From: Rathayibacter rhapontici
Lineage (GTDB): Bacteria > Actinomycetota > Actinomycetes > Actinomycetales > Microbacteriaceae
Length of the DNA: 64,000 bases
Assembly (NCBI RefSeq): GCF_001995175.1
Contig: NZ_MUKN01000010.1
Span: 1 to 64,000 of the forward strand
Direction of reading: 5' to 3'
The position numbers and the translations under genes were made by a program. Positions within the stretch are counted from its first letter, which is position 1. Each line of letters starts with the position of its first letter. Shown piece after piece: positions 45,820-53,904 of this stretch. The notes below the pieces were generated by a model, which saw only the letters and a program-made list of their open reading frames with translations, had not been told where the DNA came from and searched no databases.

Positions 45820-47159
45820 TTCACGAGGTCCTGGGCCTCGAGCTGCGCCTGGAACTGCTCGTCGATGGTGGCGAGGCCAGCGGGGATGTCGCTGTCGCAG
45901 TCCGCGACCATCGCGTTCATGTTGTCGGCGAGGATCTGGCGGAACGCGGTGAAGTCGATGTTCCACGGGAACGTCTTGGAGTCGTTCGCGTAGTCCTCGG
46001 CCACGATGCTCCACCGGTCGTCGCCGGTCACCGCGGCGACGTCGACCTGGTCGTTGACGGGGAGGCGGACGACCGGCTGGGAGGTGACTCCGGCCGCGTT
46101 CGTCTCGATCTTCATCGCGATCTCCTGCGCCTCGGGCGTGATCAGGAACTCGGCCAGCTGCTTCTGCAGGTCCGCCTTCTCGGAGCTGGCGCCGAAGTAG
46201 ATGTTCTCGCCCTCGGCGAAGGTGGTGCTGCCCTCGGGTCCGGACGGCATCGGGATCACCTCGACGTTCTCGGCGCCCACCGCGGCGTCGAACGAGCTGA
46301 TGTTGTAGGGGCCGGTGAGGTAGATGCCGGCGGTGCCCTGCGCGAAGAACGGGGTCTCGGCGGTGGTCAGGTTCACCGAGCCGGGGACGATGTTCCCGGG
46401 GGTGCAGAACTGGTCGCGGATGAAGGTCATCGCCTCCTCGGCCTCGGGGGAGTCGATGACGGAGGCGTAGGTGCCCTCGCCGTCCTCCTCGAGGATGTCG
46501 GCGCCGGCCTGCCAGAGGTAGGAGTTGCCCCAGCGGGCGATGTAGCCGTTCTTGGCGCTGCCGGGGACGACCATGCCGTAGGTGTCGGCCTGTCCGTTGC
46601 CGTCGGGGTCCTGCGTCGCGAAGGCGTTCGCGAGCGCCGAGAGCTCGTCCCACGTGGTGGGGATCTCCAGGCCCAGCTTCTCGCGCCAGTCCTTCCGGAT
46701 GATCGTGACGTTGGCCTGACGCGACCACGGCACTCCGTAGGTCGCGCCGTCCAGGCCCACGTTCTGCTCCCAGGTCTCGTCGGCGATGTCGCCCTGGCCC
46801 TCGATCGAGTCGCGCTCGATCGGGAGGATCAGGCCCTGCGCCACGTAGGTGCCGAGCGAGGACGCGTCGTTGATCAGCACGTCGGGGAGGTCCTTCTGCG
46901 AGGCGCGGGCCTGCAGCTGGGTGTCGAACTCGACGACGGGCTGGTAGTCGATCTCGACGCCCGTCTTCTCGGTGAAGGCGTCGAACACCATCTGGTAGGA
47001 GGCGGCGGCCTCGGCTGCGCTGCGGGTCCAGACCTCGAGGCTCTGCTCGCCCTCTGCGGCGTCGTCGGCGGGCTCGCTCGAGCAGCCGGCCACGGAGGCG
47101 ACCAGGCCGGCCGCGAGGACCGCCCCGACGAGCCGCCGCGTTCGCATGGTGTTCTTCAT
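45816..47159 (-). CDS. Extracellular solute-binding lipoprotein (family 1)
   Basis: A 447-residue ABC-importer binding protein. The signal peptide ends in the lipobox VASVAGC, so it is lipid-anchored on the outer face. YGVPWSRQANVTIIRKDW and IPTTWDELSALANAFATQD are usual for family 1 sugar-binding proteins. GGAG five bases before the ATG fixes the start. It heads the leftward operon importer-gudD-kdgD-aldehyde dehydrogenase, which points to a uronate-derived ligand. Confidence 0.9.
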   Translation of the reverse strand: MKNTMRTRRLVGAVLAAGLVASVAGCSSEPADDAAEGEQSLEVWTRSAAEAAASYQMVFDAFTEKTGVEIDYQPVVEFDTQLQARASQKDLPDVLINDASSLGTYVAQGLILPIERDSIEGQGDIADETWEQNVGLDGATYGVPWSRQANVTIIRKDWREKLGLEIPTTWDELSALANAFATQDPDGNGQADTYGMVVPGSAKNGYIARWGNSYLWQAGADILEEDGEGTYASVIDSPEAEEAMTFIRDQFCTPGNIVPGSVNLTTAETPFFAQGTAGIYLTGPYNISSFDAAVGAENVEVIPMPSGPEGSTTFAEGENIYFGASSEKADLQKQLAEFLITPEAQEIAMKIETNAAGVTSQPVVRLPVNDQVDVAAVTGDDRWSIVAEDYANDSKTFPWNIDFTAFRQILADNMNAMVADCDSDIPAGLATIDEQFQAQLEAQDLVK

Positions 47160-47186
47160 CGAATCTCCATTCGCATATGCAAACCG

Positions 47187-47202
47187 TTCACATCCTTGTG
47201 AA
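47187..47202. promoter_or_regulatory. Palindromic operator in the divergent uronate-locus promoter
   Basis: TTCAC-6-GTGAA at 47187-47202 is a perfect inverted repeat 28 bases upstream of the binding-protein start and about 90 bases before the divergent dehydrogenase start. A second short palindrome, GCATATGC, is at 47173-47180. The IclR regulator encoded nearby is the likeliest ligand, by position only. Confidence 0.5.
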
Positions 47203-47288
47203 TGCGAGTGGTAGCGTATGTACACATCGACGACGCTGTCAATGCGGAGCGGACACCGCTCCCCGATCGAGACCAGGGAGTCTGGCGC

Positions 47289-48089
47289 TTGCCGAACCGC
47301 ATCCTCCTCACCGGCGCCGCGGGTGCCGCCGCCACGGGAATCCGGCCGCTGCTCGCCGCCCGCGGCCACCGCGTCGTGCTGCTCGACATCGCTCCCGTGC
47401 CCGGGCCTCTCGCTCCGACCGAGACCGCGGTGCGGGGCAGCATCACCGACGCCGCGGTCCTCGACGCGGCCCTCGACGGCGTCGACCTCGTCGTCCACCT
47501 CGGCGGGTTCTCCCGCGAGCGGCCGTGGTCCGACATCGCCGAGGTCAACATCGGCGGCACGCAGCTCCTGCTCGAGCGGACGCGCCTCGCGGGAGTCGCG
47601 CGGGTCGTGCTCGCGAGCTCGACCCACGCCGTCGGCTTCCACCCTGTCGGCACCCCGGTCGAGGCGATGCAGCCGCGCCCCGACACGTTCTACGGAGTGT
47701 CGAAGGCCGCGATGGAGGCGCTCGGCAGCGTCTACGCCGACCGCTTCGGCACGACGGTGGTCGCCGCGCGGATCGGCACGATCGAGGAGCGGCCCAGCGG
47801 GCGGCGCTCGCTCTCGACCTGGCTCTCCTTCGCCGACTTCGTGCGGCTGATCGAGGCGACGGCGACGACCCGGCAGCGCGGCTTCCACGTGGTCTGGGCG
47901 GTCTCGGCCAACACCCGCGGCTGGTTCCCGCTCGAAGCGGGCCTCGCGATCGGGTACCGTCCCGAGGACGACGCCGAGCGCTTCGCCCCGGAGATCGAGG
48001 CGTCGGCGCAGGGGGAGCCGCCCGTGTCCCACGGACTGATCGGCGGCGCGTTCGCGGATGACGAGCATCCGCTGGGAGGAGTCTGGTGA
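47289..48089 (+). CDS. udh: Uronate dehydrogenase-like NAD-dependent epimerase/dehydratase family protein
   Basis: A 266-residue short-chain dehydrogenase. The Rossmann motif TGAAGAAATG is at 8-17, ASSTHAVGFHP carries the catalytic Ser, and FYGVSKAAMEAL has the Tyr and Lys. The sequence order and length fit uronate dehydrogenases, which oxidise D-glucuronate or D-galacturonate to aldarolactones. The frame is open from an ATG at 47202, but the TTG at 47289 follows AGGGAG by nine bases and begins the conserved part, so it is chosen. Divergence from glucarate catabolic genes supports the function. Confidence 0.78.
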   Translation: MPNRILLTGAAGAAATGIRPLLAARGHRVVLLDIAPVPGPLAPTETAVRGSITDAAVLDAALDGVDLVVHLGGFSRERPWSDIAEVNIGGTQLLLERTRLAGVARVVLASSTHAVGFHPVGTPVEAMQPRPDTFYGVSKAAMEALGSVYADRFGTTVVAARIGTIEERPSGRRSLSTWLSFADFVRLIEATATTRQRGFHVVWAVSANTRGWFPLEAGLAIGYRPEDDAERFAPEIEASAQGEPPVSHGLIGGAFADDEHPLGGVW

Positions 48090-48880
48090 GCGATCGCGAC
48101 GAGGCGGGGGCGGCCGCCGTCCGCGCGGTGAAGTCGTCGGAGCGCACGCTCCGCCTGCTCGAGGTGCTCGCCGCGCACCCGGGGCCCCTCGCGATCACCG
48201 AGCTGCACCGGCTCACCGGCTATCCGCGCTCGAGCCTCCACCAGCTGCTGCACACCATGGCCGCGAGCGACTGGATCGCGATGACGGCCGACGGCGCGCA
48301 CGCGGCGATCGGCTCCCGCGCCCTCATCGTCGGCACCTCCTACCTCGACCACGACCCCGCTCTGCCCTGGGCGGTCGCCGCCCTCGAGCGGGTCCGCACG
48401 CAGGTCGGCTACACCGCGCACTACGCCCGGCTCACCGGCTCCGACGTGCTCTACCTCGCCACCCGCGAGGCCCAGGAGTCGCGTCGCCGGACGTCCCGCG
48501 TCGGCCGGTTCCTGCCCGCCCACGCCACTGCGCTCGGCAAGGCGCTGCTCAGCGAGCGCACGAGCGTCGAGCGGGCCGAGGCCCTCGGGCAGGGCGAGCT
48601 CGTGGCGCTGACTCCGCACACGATCACCGACCGCGCGGCGCTCGAGACGCAGCTCGACGAGGTGCACGCCCGCCGCTACGCCGTGGAGCGCGAGGAGAAC
48701 ACCCCGGGCGTCTGCTGCATCGGAGTCCCTGTGCGGTACCGGATCCCCGCGACGGACGCGATCAGCGTCTCGATCCCGCTCGACCGCGCGGGCGACGACG
48801 AGATCGCGCACGTCGCCGAGACGGTGCGCGACATCGCCGACGAGCTCGCGACGACCCTGCAGCGCTCGGGCGTGCGATGA
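48086..48880 (+). CDS. IclR family transcriptional regulator
   Basis: A 264-residue regulator. The N-terminal winged helix is VKSSERTLRLLEVLAAHPGPLAITELHRLTGYPRSSLHQLLHTM (about 16-60). The C-terminal effector domain contains RVGRFLPAHATALGKALLSE and ENTPGVCCIGVPVRY, with the ligand-site Cys typical of the family. It starts in a GTGA overlap with the dehydrogenase and ends in an ATGA overlap with the next gene. It probably controls both arms of the uronate locus. Confidence 0.9.
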   Translation: MSDRDEAGAAAVRAVKSSERTLRLLEVLAAHPGPLAITELHRLTGYPRSSLHQLLHTMAASDWIAMTADGAHAAIGSRALIVGTSYLDHDPALPWAVAALERVRTQVGYTAHYARLTGSDVLYLATREAQESRRRTSRVGRFLPAHATALGKALLSERTSVERAEALGQGELVALTPHTITDRAALETQLDEVHARRYAVEREENTPGVCCIGVPVRYRIPATDAISVSIPLDRAGDDEIAHVAETVRDIADELATTLQRSGVR

Positions 48881-49988
48881 GTCCGCGCACCCGCTTCTGC
48901 GCCTACTCGTGGGACCTCGCCGACGACCCGGCCGCCGCCGACCGGGCGCTCGCCGCGGGGGCTTCGGGCGTCGCGATCGCGGCCGCCTACCACTCCGTCC
49001 GCGCCGCGACTCCGCTGCACCCCCGCCACCGCGTCGTCGACGCGGCGACCGCGGCCTTCTACCTGCCGGTGCGCCCGGAGGCGTGGGGGCGGCTCGTGCC
49101 CCGCTCGGCCGCGCCGTGGGCGGGCGAGGACGCGTTCGAGCGCGCCGCCGCGACGGCCCGCCGCGCAGGACTCGACGTCGAGGCGTGGGTGGTGCTGACG
49201 CACTCGTCGGCCCTCGGCGCCGCGCATCCCGAGCTCTGCGTGCGGAGCGCCGCCGGCGACGTCTACCCGTACGCGCTCTGCCCGACCCACGAGGACGTGC
49301 GCGCCTACGCGGTGTCGGTCGTGACCGAGACGGTGCTGCTCGGCGGCGTCGACACCCTCATGATCGAGGCGTGCGGGCCGCTGGGGCTCGGGCACCTCGG
49401 CCACCACGAGAAGACCGCGGGCGCCGACTGGACCCGGGTCGACGAGGACCTGCTCTCGCTGTGCTTCTGCACGGCGTGCGGAGCGTCCCTCCGCTCGCGC
49501 GGGGGCGATCCGGAGGCGCTCGCCGCGAGAGCGCTCGCCGCCGCCGGCACCGGGGCGGCCCGTGTCGAGGACGCGCTGGGGGAGGCGGCGACGCTGCTGC
49601 TGGAGGTGCGCGACCACTCCCGCCGACAGCTCACCGCCGAGGTGACGGCCGCGGCCCGGGCGGCGGGCGCGCGGCGACTGCTCTTCCACGCGCAGGCGGA
49701 CCCCTGGGCGACCGGGCCGTTCGCGGCGCTCCTGGACACGCCGGGCGCGACGGCGTCGTGCTCCCGGTGACCGATCTCGCGCTCGACGGCGGGGTCCGTC
49801 CGGCGGTGGCGCCCGGTGTCCGCGTCGGCGGCTACCTGCCCGTGCTCCCGCCCGTGGATCCGGAGGCGGTGCCCGGCTGGGCGGACCGGCTGCGCGATCT
49901 CGACGACCTGTACCTCTACCACCTGGGGCTGCTGTCGCGGCGGCGGCTCGACGCGGTGGGCGAGCTGGTGGCGGGACTGCGCGCGTAG
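48877..49988 (+). CDS. Unrecognised protein, possibly a TIM-barrel glycosidase-like enzyme, frameshifted as read
   Basis: I cannot name the family. Repair of a missing base at 49747-49751 (Ala-Asp-Gly expected) gives about 370 residues. There is no signal peptide. Features include GASGVAIAAAYHSVRAATPLHPRHRV, CPTHEDVRAYAVSVVTETVLLGGVDTLMIEACG, an E/H-rich HLGHHEKTAG and a C-x-C-x-x-C motif in LSLCFCTACGASLRSRGG. Alternating strands and helices suggest a TIM barrel, and similar Cys-rich segments are seen in hypothetical glycosyl hydrolase families. Its ATG overlaps the iclR stop, so it belongs to the uronate operon and may free or open a uronate derivative. Confidence 0.6.
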
Positions 49989-50019
49989 CCTGAGCACGAC
50001 ACGGGAGGGGTGCGGAGTG

Positions 50020-51235
50020 ATGCAGGACCTCTCGGAGCGTGCCCGCGTCCAGCGCTGCACGCTCGTCGTCGTCGTGGTCGGGCAGGTGCTCGGCGGGGCG
50101 GGCCTGGCGGCGGGGGCGACCGTCGGCGCGCTGCTCGCGCAGGACCTCTTCGGCGGCGAGGGGCTCGCGGGCCTGTCGACGGCGCTCCTCACGCTCGGAT
50201 CGGCGCTCGCCGCGTTCCTCGTCGGGCGCACGGCGCAGCGCCGCGGCCGCCGGCTCGCACTCGGCCTCGGCTTCGCCGCGGGCGGGCTCGGCGCGGTCGG
50301 CGTGGTCGTCGCGGCGGCCACCGGCAGCGCCGCCCTGCTGTTCGCCTCGCTCGTCGTCTACGGCGCGGGCAGCGCCACCAACCTCCAGGCCCGCTACGCC
50401 GCGACCGACCTCGCCCTGCCCTCGCACCGCGGCCGCGCCATCAGCACCGCGCTGGTCTCGACGACGCTCGGAGCGGTCGCCGCCCCGGCCGTCGTCGAGC
50501 CCCTCGGCGTCGTCGCGATCGGCCTCGGGCTGCCGGCGCTCGCGGGGCCGTTCCTGCTCGCGGCGGCGGCCTACCTCTCGGCGGCGCGCCCTCCTCCTGC
50601 TCCTGCGGCCCGACCCGCTCCTGCTCGCCCGCCGCCTCGGCGCGACGGCGGCGCCCGTCGCGGCGGCACCGGTGCGGCGAGGGGCGGCGCCCGTGGGGGC
50701 GACGGTGATGGTGCTCACGCAGATCGCCATGGTCGCGATCATGACGATGACCCCGGTGCACATGCTCGCCCACGATCACGACCTCGGCGACGTGGGGCTG
50801 GTCATCGGGATCCACATCGGAGCGATGTACCTGCCGTCGCTCCTCACGGGTCCGCTGGTCGACCGCGTCGGTCCCAAGGCCGTGGCGGGCGCCTCGGGGA
50901 TCGTGCTCCTCGGAGCCGGAGCGATCGCCGCCCTCGCGCCGGGCGACTCCCTCGCGCTGCTGATCACCGCGCTCGCGCTGCTCGGGCTGGGCTGGAACCT
51001 CGGCTTGATCTCGGGCACCGCCCTCGTCGTCGAGGGCACCTCGCCGGCGGACCGGGCCCGCGTGCAGGGGTCGCTGGACGTGCTGGTCGCCCTGTCCGGG
51101 GCGGGCGCGGGAGCCGCCTCCGGAGCGGTCGTCGCGAGCTCGGACTTCGCGGTGCTGAGCCTGGGCGGGGGCCTGCTGGCGCTGCTGCTGATCCCGGTGC
51201 TGGTGGTGGCGCGGGTGCGGCGGAACGCGGTGTGA
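50020..51235 (+). CDS. MFS transporter, frameshifted as read
   Basis: A major facilitator protein of about 404 residues with 12 predicted helices. GRTAQRRGRRLALGLGF is the loop 2-3 signature, and VDRVGPKAVAGASGIV the matching motif in the second half. A break near 50585-50600 needs one base fewer (or two more) to join SAA to LLLLLRPDPLLLARRLG. It is similar in layout to YcaD-like or other drug/sugar-acid permeases. It lies 31 bases after the unknown protein gene and could be a second uptake or export route for the pathway. Confidence 0.8.
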
Positions 51236-51271
51236 CGGAGGCGCATCGTCCACCGAATCTGCCCGATGACG

Positions 51272-51283
51272 CACAATGCGGGG
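51272..51283 (+). promoter_or_regulatory. -10 box of a leaderless antitoxin transcript
   Basis: CACAAT at 51272-51277, six bases, then the ATG of the Phd-like gene. Confidence 0.45.
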
Positions 51284-51532
51284 ATGTCCACTCTTCTCGT
51301 CTCCGAAGCACGCGCACGCTTCTCCGAAGTCCTCGAGCGGTCCCGCAACGAGGCTGTCATTCTCGTGCGGCACGGGCGAGCCGAGGCGGTAGTGATCAGC
51401 CCGGAGCAGTACGAGCGGATGCGTGGCGCGCTGGAGGAGCTCGAGGACGTCAGAGCTTTCGATGAGGCGCTGACCGACGAAGGCGAGAACGTCCCCTGGA
51501 CGCAGGCGACGGCCGACCTCGGCTGGGGATGA
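51284..51532 (+). CDS. Phd/YefM-type antitoxin
   Basis: An 82-residue protein with the Phd/YefM pattern: VSEARARFSEVLERSRNEAVILVRHGRAEAVVISPEQYERM forms the N-terminal DNA-binding dimerisation domain, followed by an acidic tail that would cover the toxin. Its stop overlaps an ATG (ATGA), the usual coupling to a RelE/ParE toxin gene, but only a short toxin-like stub follows. It therefore looks like an orphan antitoxin. Confidence 0.85.
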   Translation: MSTLLVSEARARFSEVLERSRNEAVILVRHGRAEAVVISPEQYERMRGALEELEDVRAFDEALTDEGENVPWTQATADLGWG

Positions 51533-51716
51533 GCCGCTACCCGATCGAGTTGCGTCCTGTACCCGGTCGCGGTGTGACGCCGGGTCGATGCGATGGACTG
51601 CACTGGTGTGAGCGCGTCGAGAGCGCTGCTCGCCGGGGATCCTCGACTCGGAGCCCCTTCCCTCCGGCACACGACGCCCCTACTCTGAGCGGCGAACCCG
51701 ACCTCCGGAGGCTCCC
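51529..51716 (+). pseudogene. RelE/ParE-type toxin remnant
   Basis: The frame begins MSRYPIELRP, as RelE/ParE toxins commonly do, in an ATGA overlap with the antitoxin gene. From about codon 11 the sequence is Arg/Ser/Pro-rich and has no toxin-like pattern in any frame, and the open frame runs on into the next gene. The rest of the toxin seems deleted. The limits are approximate. Confidence 0.5.
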
Positions 51717-52373
51717 GTGTCCCTCGTCCGCGTGCACAACTTCTCGATCTCGCTCGACGGCTTCGGCGCGGGGGAGGGCCAGACGCTCGAGGCCCCCTTC
51801 GGCCACGCCGGCCACCGGCTGATGGGCTGGGCGATGGGCACCCGCACCTTCCGCGATATGGGGCTGCCCGGCGACGGGCCGGGCTCGCGCGGCGTGGACG
51901 ACGCGTTCGCGAGCGCCTGGGGTGAGGGCATCGGCGCCGAGATCATGGGCCGGAACAAGTTCGGGCCCCAGCGCGGACCGTGGGAGGACGAGCAGTGGCG
52001 CGGCTGGTGGGGCGAGGATCCGGTCTTCCGCACGCCGGTCGTCGTCCTGACCCACCACCCGCGTCCGACCCTCGAGATGGCGGGCGGCACGAGCTTCCAC
52101 TTCGTCGACGCCGATCCGGCGGCCGCCCTCGCGAAGGCGCGGGAGCTGGCCGGCGGCAGCGACGTGCGGATCGGCGGCGGCGTCGCGACCGTGCGGCAGT
52201 TCCTCGAGGCGGATCTGATCGACCACCTGCACATGGTGGTCGTGCCGATCGTGCTCGGCCGGGGCGAGCGCCTCTGGGACGGACTCGAGGGCCTGGAGGA
52301 GCGCTACTCGGTCGAGGCGACGCCCTCGCCGTCCGGAGTGGTGCACCTCGTCCTGACGCGGCGGCCGCGCTAG
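51717..52373 (+). CDS. Dihydrofolate reductase family protein (RibD C-terminal-like)
   Basis: A 218-residue protein of the RibD C-terminal/DHFR-like fold. SLVRVHNFSISLDGFGAGEGQTLE near the start, MGRNKFGPQRGPW, VVVLTHHPRP, RIGGGVATVRQFLEADLIDHLHMVVVPIVLGRGERLW and a final strand are in the normal order for the family, binding NADPH. True folate reduction is doubtful; members of this group are mostly uncharacterised reductases. The GTG start follows CCGGAGGCTCCC. Confidence 0.85.
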   Translation: MSLVRVHNFSISLDGFGAGEGQTLEAPFGHAGHRLMGWAMGTRTFRDMGLPGDGPGSRGVDDAFASAWGEGIGAEIMGRNKFGPQRGPWEDEQWRGWWGEDPVFRTPVVVLTHHPRPTLEMAGGTSFHFVDADPAAALAKARELAGGSDVRIGGGVATVRQFLEADLIDHLHMVVVPIVLGRGERLWDGLEGLEERYSVEATPSPSGVVHLVLTRRPR

Positions 52374-52402
52374 CGGGACGGGCCGGATCCGACCCGCGCG
52401 AC

Positions 52403-52418
52403 TACGCTGGGGAGCCAC
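52403..52418 (+). promoter_or_regulatory. -10 box upstream of the HEAT-repeat gene
   Basis: TACGCT at 52403-52408 lies ten bases before the ATG, with GGGGAG between, so a very short leader with its own ribosome site is possible. Confidence 0.45.
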
Positions 52419-52997
52419 ATGGCATCCGACAGCGAGTACCCCGTCACCCTGACCGACCCCCTCGAGGAGCGCCTGCGCGCCCAGGTCGCCCGCCAGGGCG
52501 AGCAGACCGTGGCGCTGCGCTCCGCCGCGCTGCTGACGGGCGGCTACGAGGGCGAGTCGTTCCTCCTCACCGTCGGCGGCGAGCACGCCGACGGCGTGCT
52601 GAAGGGCGCGCCGTCGCTGTACTGGCCGGAGCTCTGGGGCGCCCGCGCCCTGCTCTACGTGTGGGACGACCAGGCGGCCGACGCCGTCGTCGCGGGTCTC
52701 GCGAACGCGTCGTGGCGGGTCCGCGAGATGTGCGCGCGCGTCTGCGCCGAGCGGATCCTGGGCGGCCAGAAGAAGCTGTCGCGCCTGACCACCGACGAGC
52801 ACGCCCGCGTGCGGAGCGCCGGGGCGCGGGCGCTGGTCGCCGTCGCGATCGCGGGCATCGGCTCCGGACGCGACGAGAAGGGCGAGTTCGCGGCCAGCGT
52901 GGAGCAGACGCTGACCGCGATGCTGCGCGACCCCGACCGCGACGTCCGCCGCGCGGTGCAGCAGTCGCTCGAGGCGCTGCGCGCAGCGCGCGGCTGA
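52419..52997 (+). CDS. HEAT-repeat-like protein
   Basis: A 192-residue soluble helical protein. Segments such as WGARALLYVWDDQAADAVVAGLANASWRVREMCARVCAERIL, ARVRSAGARALVAVAIAGIG and MLRDPDRDVRRAVQQSLEAL have the paired-helix, D-x-x-x-x-V-R pattern of HEAT or PBS-lyase repeats. Such proteins act as interaction scaffolds. No partner is evident from the neighbours. Confidence 0.7.
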   Translation: MASDSEYPVTLTDPLEERLRAQVARQGEQTVALRSAALLTGGYEGESFLLTVGGEHADGVLKGAPSLYWPELWGARALLYVWDDQAADAVVAGLANASWRVREMCARVCAERILGGQKKLSRLTTDEHARVRSAGARALVAVAIAGIGSGRDEKGEFAASVEQTLTAMLRDPDRDVRRAVQQSLEALRAARG

Positions 52998-53007
52998 GCC
53001 GGCCGGG

Positions 53008-53904
53008 TCAGTCCACTCGCGCCGGCACCGCCTCGCGGGCGGCGGCCGCGGAGTCGGCGAGCAGCTGCTCCCCGCCCGCGACCTTCGTGAGGACGAGCGC
53101 CTCCGGAGCGACCGCCAGGAACTCCGCGAGGACCACGGGATCCAGCAGGCTCGCGCCGAAGCCCTCTCGCGCCGCGCGGGCGGTGCGGACGGGGAGGTGC
53201 GCGTCGCTGAACGCCGGGCCCAGTCGCGTGGCGACGTCAGACGCTCCGGACACCCCGAGGGCGACGAGCGTCCCGGCGTCCCGAGCTCGTCGCGCGTGCT
53301 CGAGCGGTCCGTCGAGGCGGCGGGTCTCGAGCCAGGAGCGGCCCCAGTTGATCGCGATGCCGAGGCCGTGGCGGGCGGCCTCCTCGAGCTCGGTGCCGAG
53401 ATCGAGGAAGCCCTTCACCGGGTCGGGGCCTTCGAGGGAGTCGCAGTGCTCGACGACGATCCGCACCCCGTCGCGGTCCTTCCGGGCCACCTCGCCGAGG
53501 CTGCGGGCGAAGGCCGCTCGAGCGGCGGACGGGTCGCGAGTGCCGGCGGGCGCGGAGTGGACCAGCACGGAGTCGATCACGAGCCGCCCCTCGCGGTCGT
53601 TCAGCGCCGCGGCGCTCACCAGCGCCCGGCGGGTCAGCGCGACGGCTGCGCCCCTCCGCCCCTCGTCCGCGCTCGCCAGGCCGATGCCGCGCTCGAGGAC
53701 CGCCGGGAGCAGGGTGAGCACGTGCCTCCCCGAGCGCGCCAGCAGCCGCAGCATCGCCGCCTCCTCCGGGACGAAGGCGCTGCCGAACGGGATCTCGAAC
53801 CCGGAGCACCCGGTGACGAGCGCGATCCGCTCGTGGAACGCGTCGAAGGCCGCCGCGTCGGGCCGGGCCCGCTCCGGCGCCGACGGGTAGGCCCCGACGA
53901 GCAC
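53008..53904 (-). CDS. DUF4862-like protein, possible TIM-barrel enzyme
   Basis: A 298-residue protein that I place in DUF4862 from recall of its MLVGAYPSAP start and overall pattern. It has EIPFG near the first strand, HVLTLLPAVLERG, VIDSVLVHSAPAG, VRIVVEHCDSLEG and GIAINWGRSWLETR, alternating strands and helices like a sugar-phosphate isomerase-type barrel. E/H/D residues at strand ends (VEHCDS, LVHSAP) could bind a metal. Its GTG starts right after the stop of the aldolase gene, as last gene of the importer operon, so it probably acts on the same sugar or sugar acid. Confidence 0.6.
   Translation of the reverse strand: MLVGAYPSAPERARPDAAAFDAFHERIALVTGCSGFEIPFGSAFVPEEAAMLRLLARSGRHVLTLLPAVLERGIGLASADEGRRGAAVALTRRALVSAAALNDREGRLVIDSVLVHSAPAGTRDPSAARAAFARSLGEVARKDRDGVRIVVEHCDSLEGPDPVKGFLDLGTELEEAARHGLGIAINWGRSWLETRRLDGPLEHARRARDAGTLVALGVSGASDVATRLGPAFSDAHLPVRTARAAREGFGASLLDPVVLAEFLAVAPEALVLTKVAGGEQLLADSAAAAREAVPARVD

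Noticed and set aside
47202-47288. N-terminal extension of the uronate dehydrogenase from ATG 47202
   Set aside because: The 29 added residues are not part of the Rossmann fold and there is no ribosome site; TTG 47289 has AGGGAG at nine bases and gives the family length.
51529-51822. A 97-residue protein after the antitoxin gene
   Set aside because: Only the first ten residues look like a RelE/ParE toxin; the rest is low-complexity and overlaps the well-supported reductase gene at 51717.
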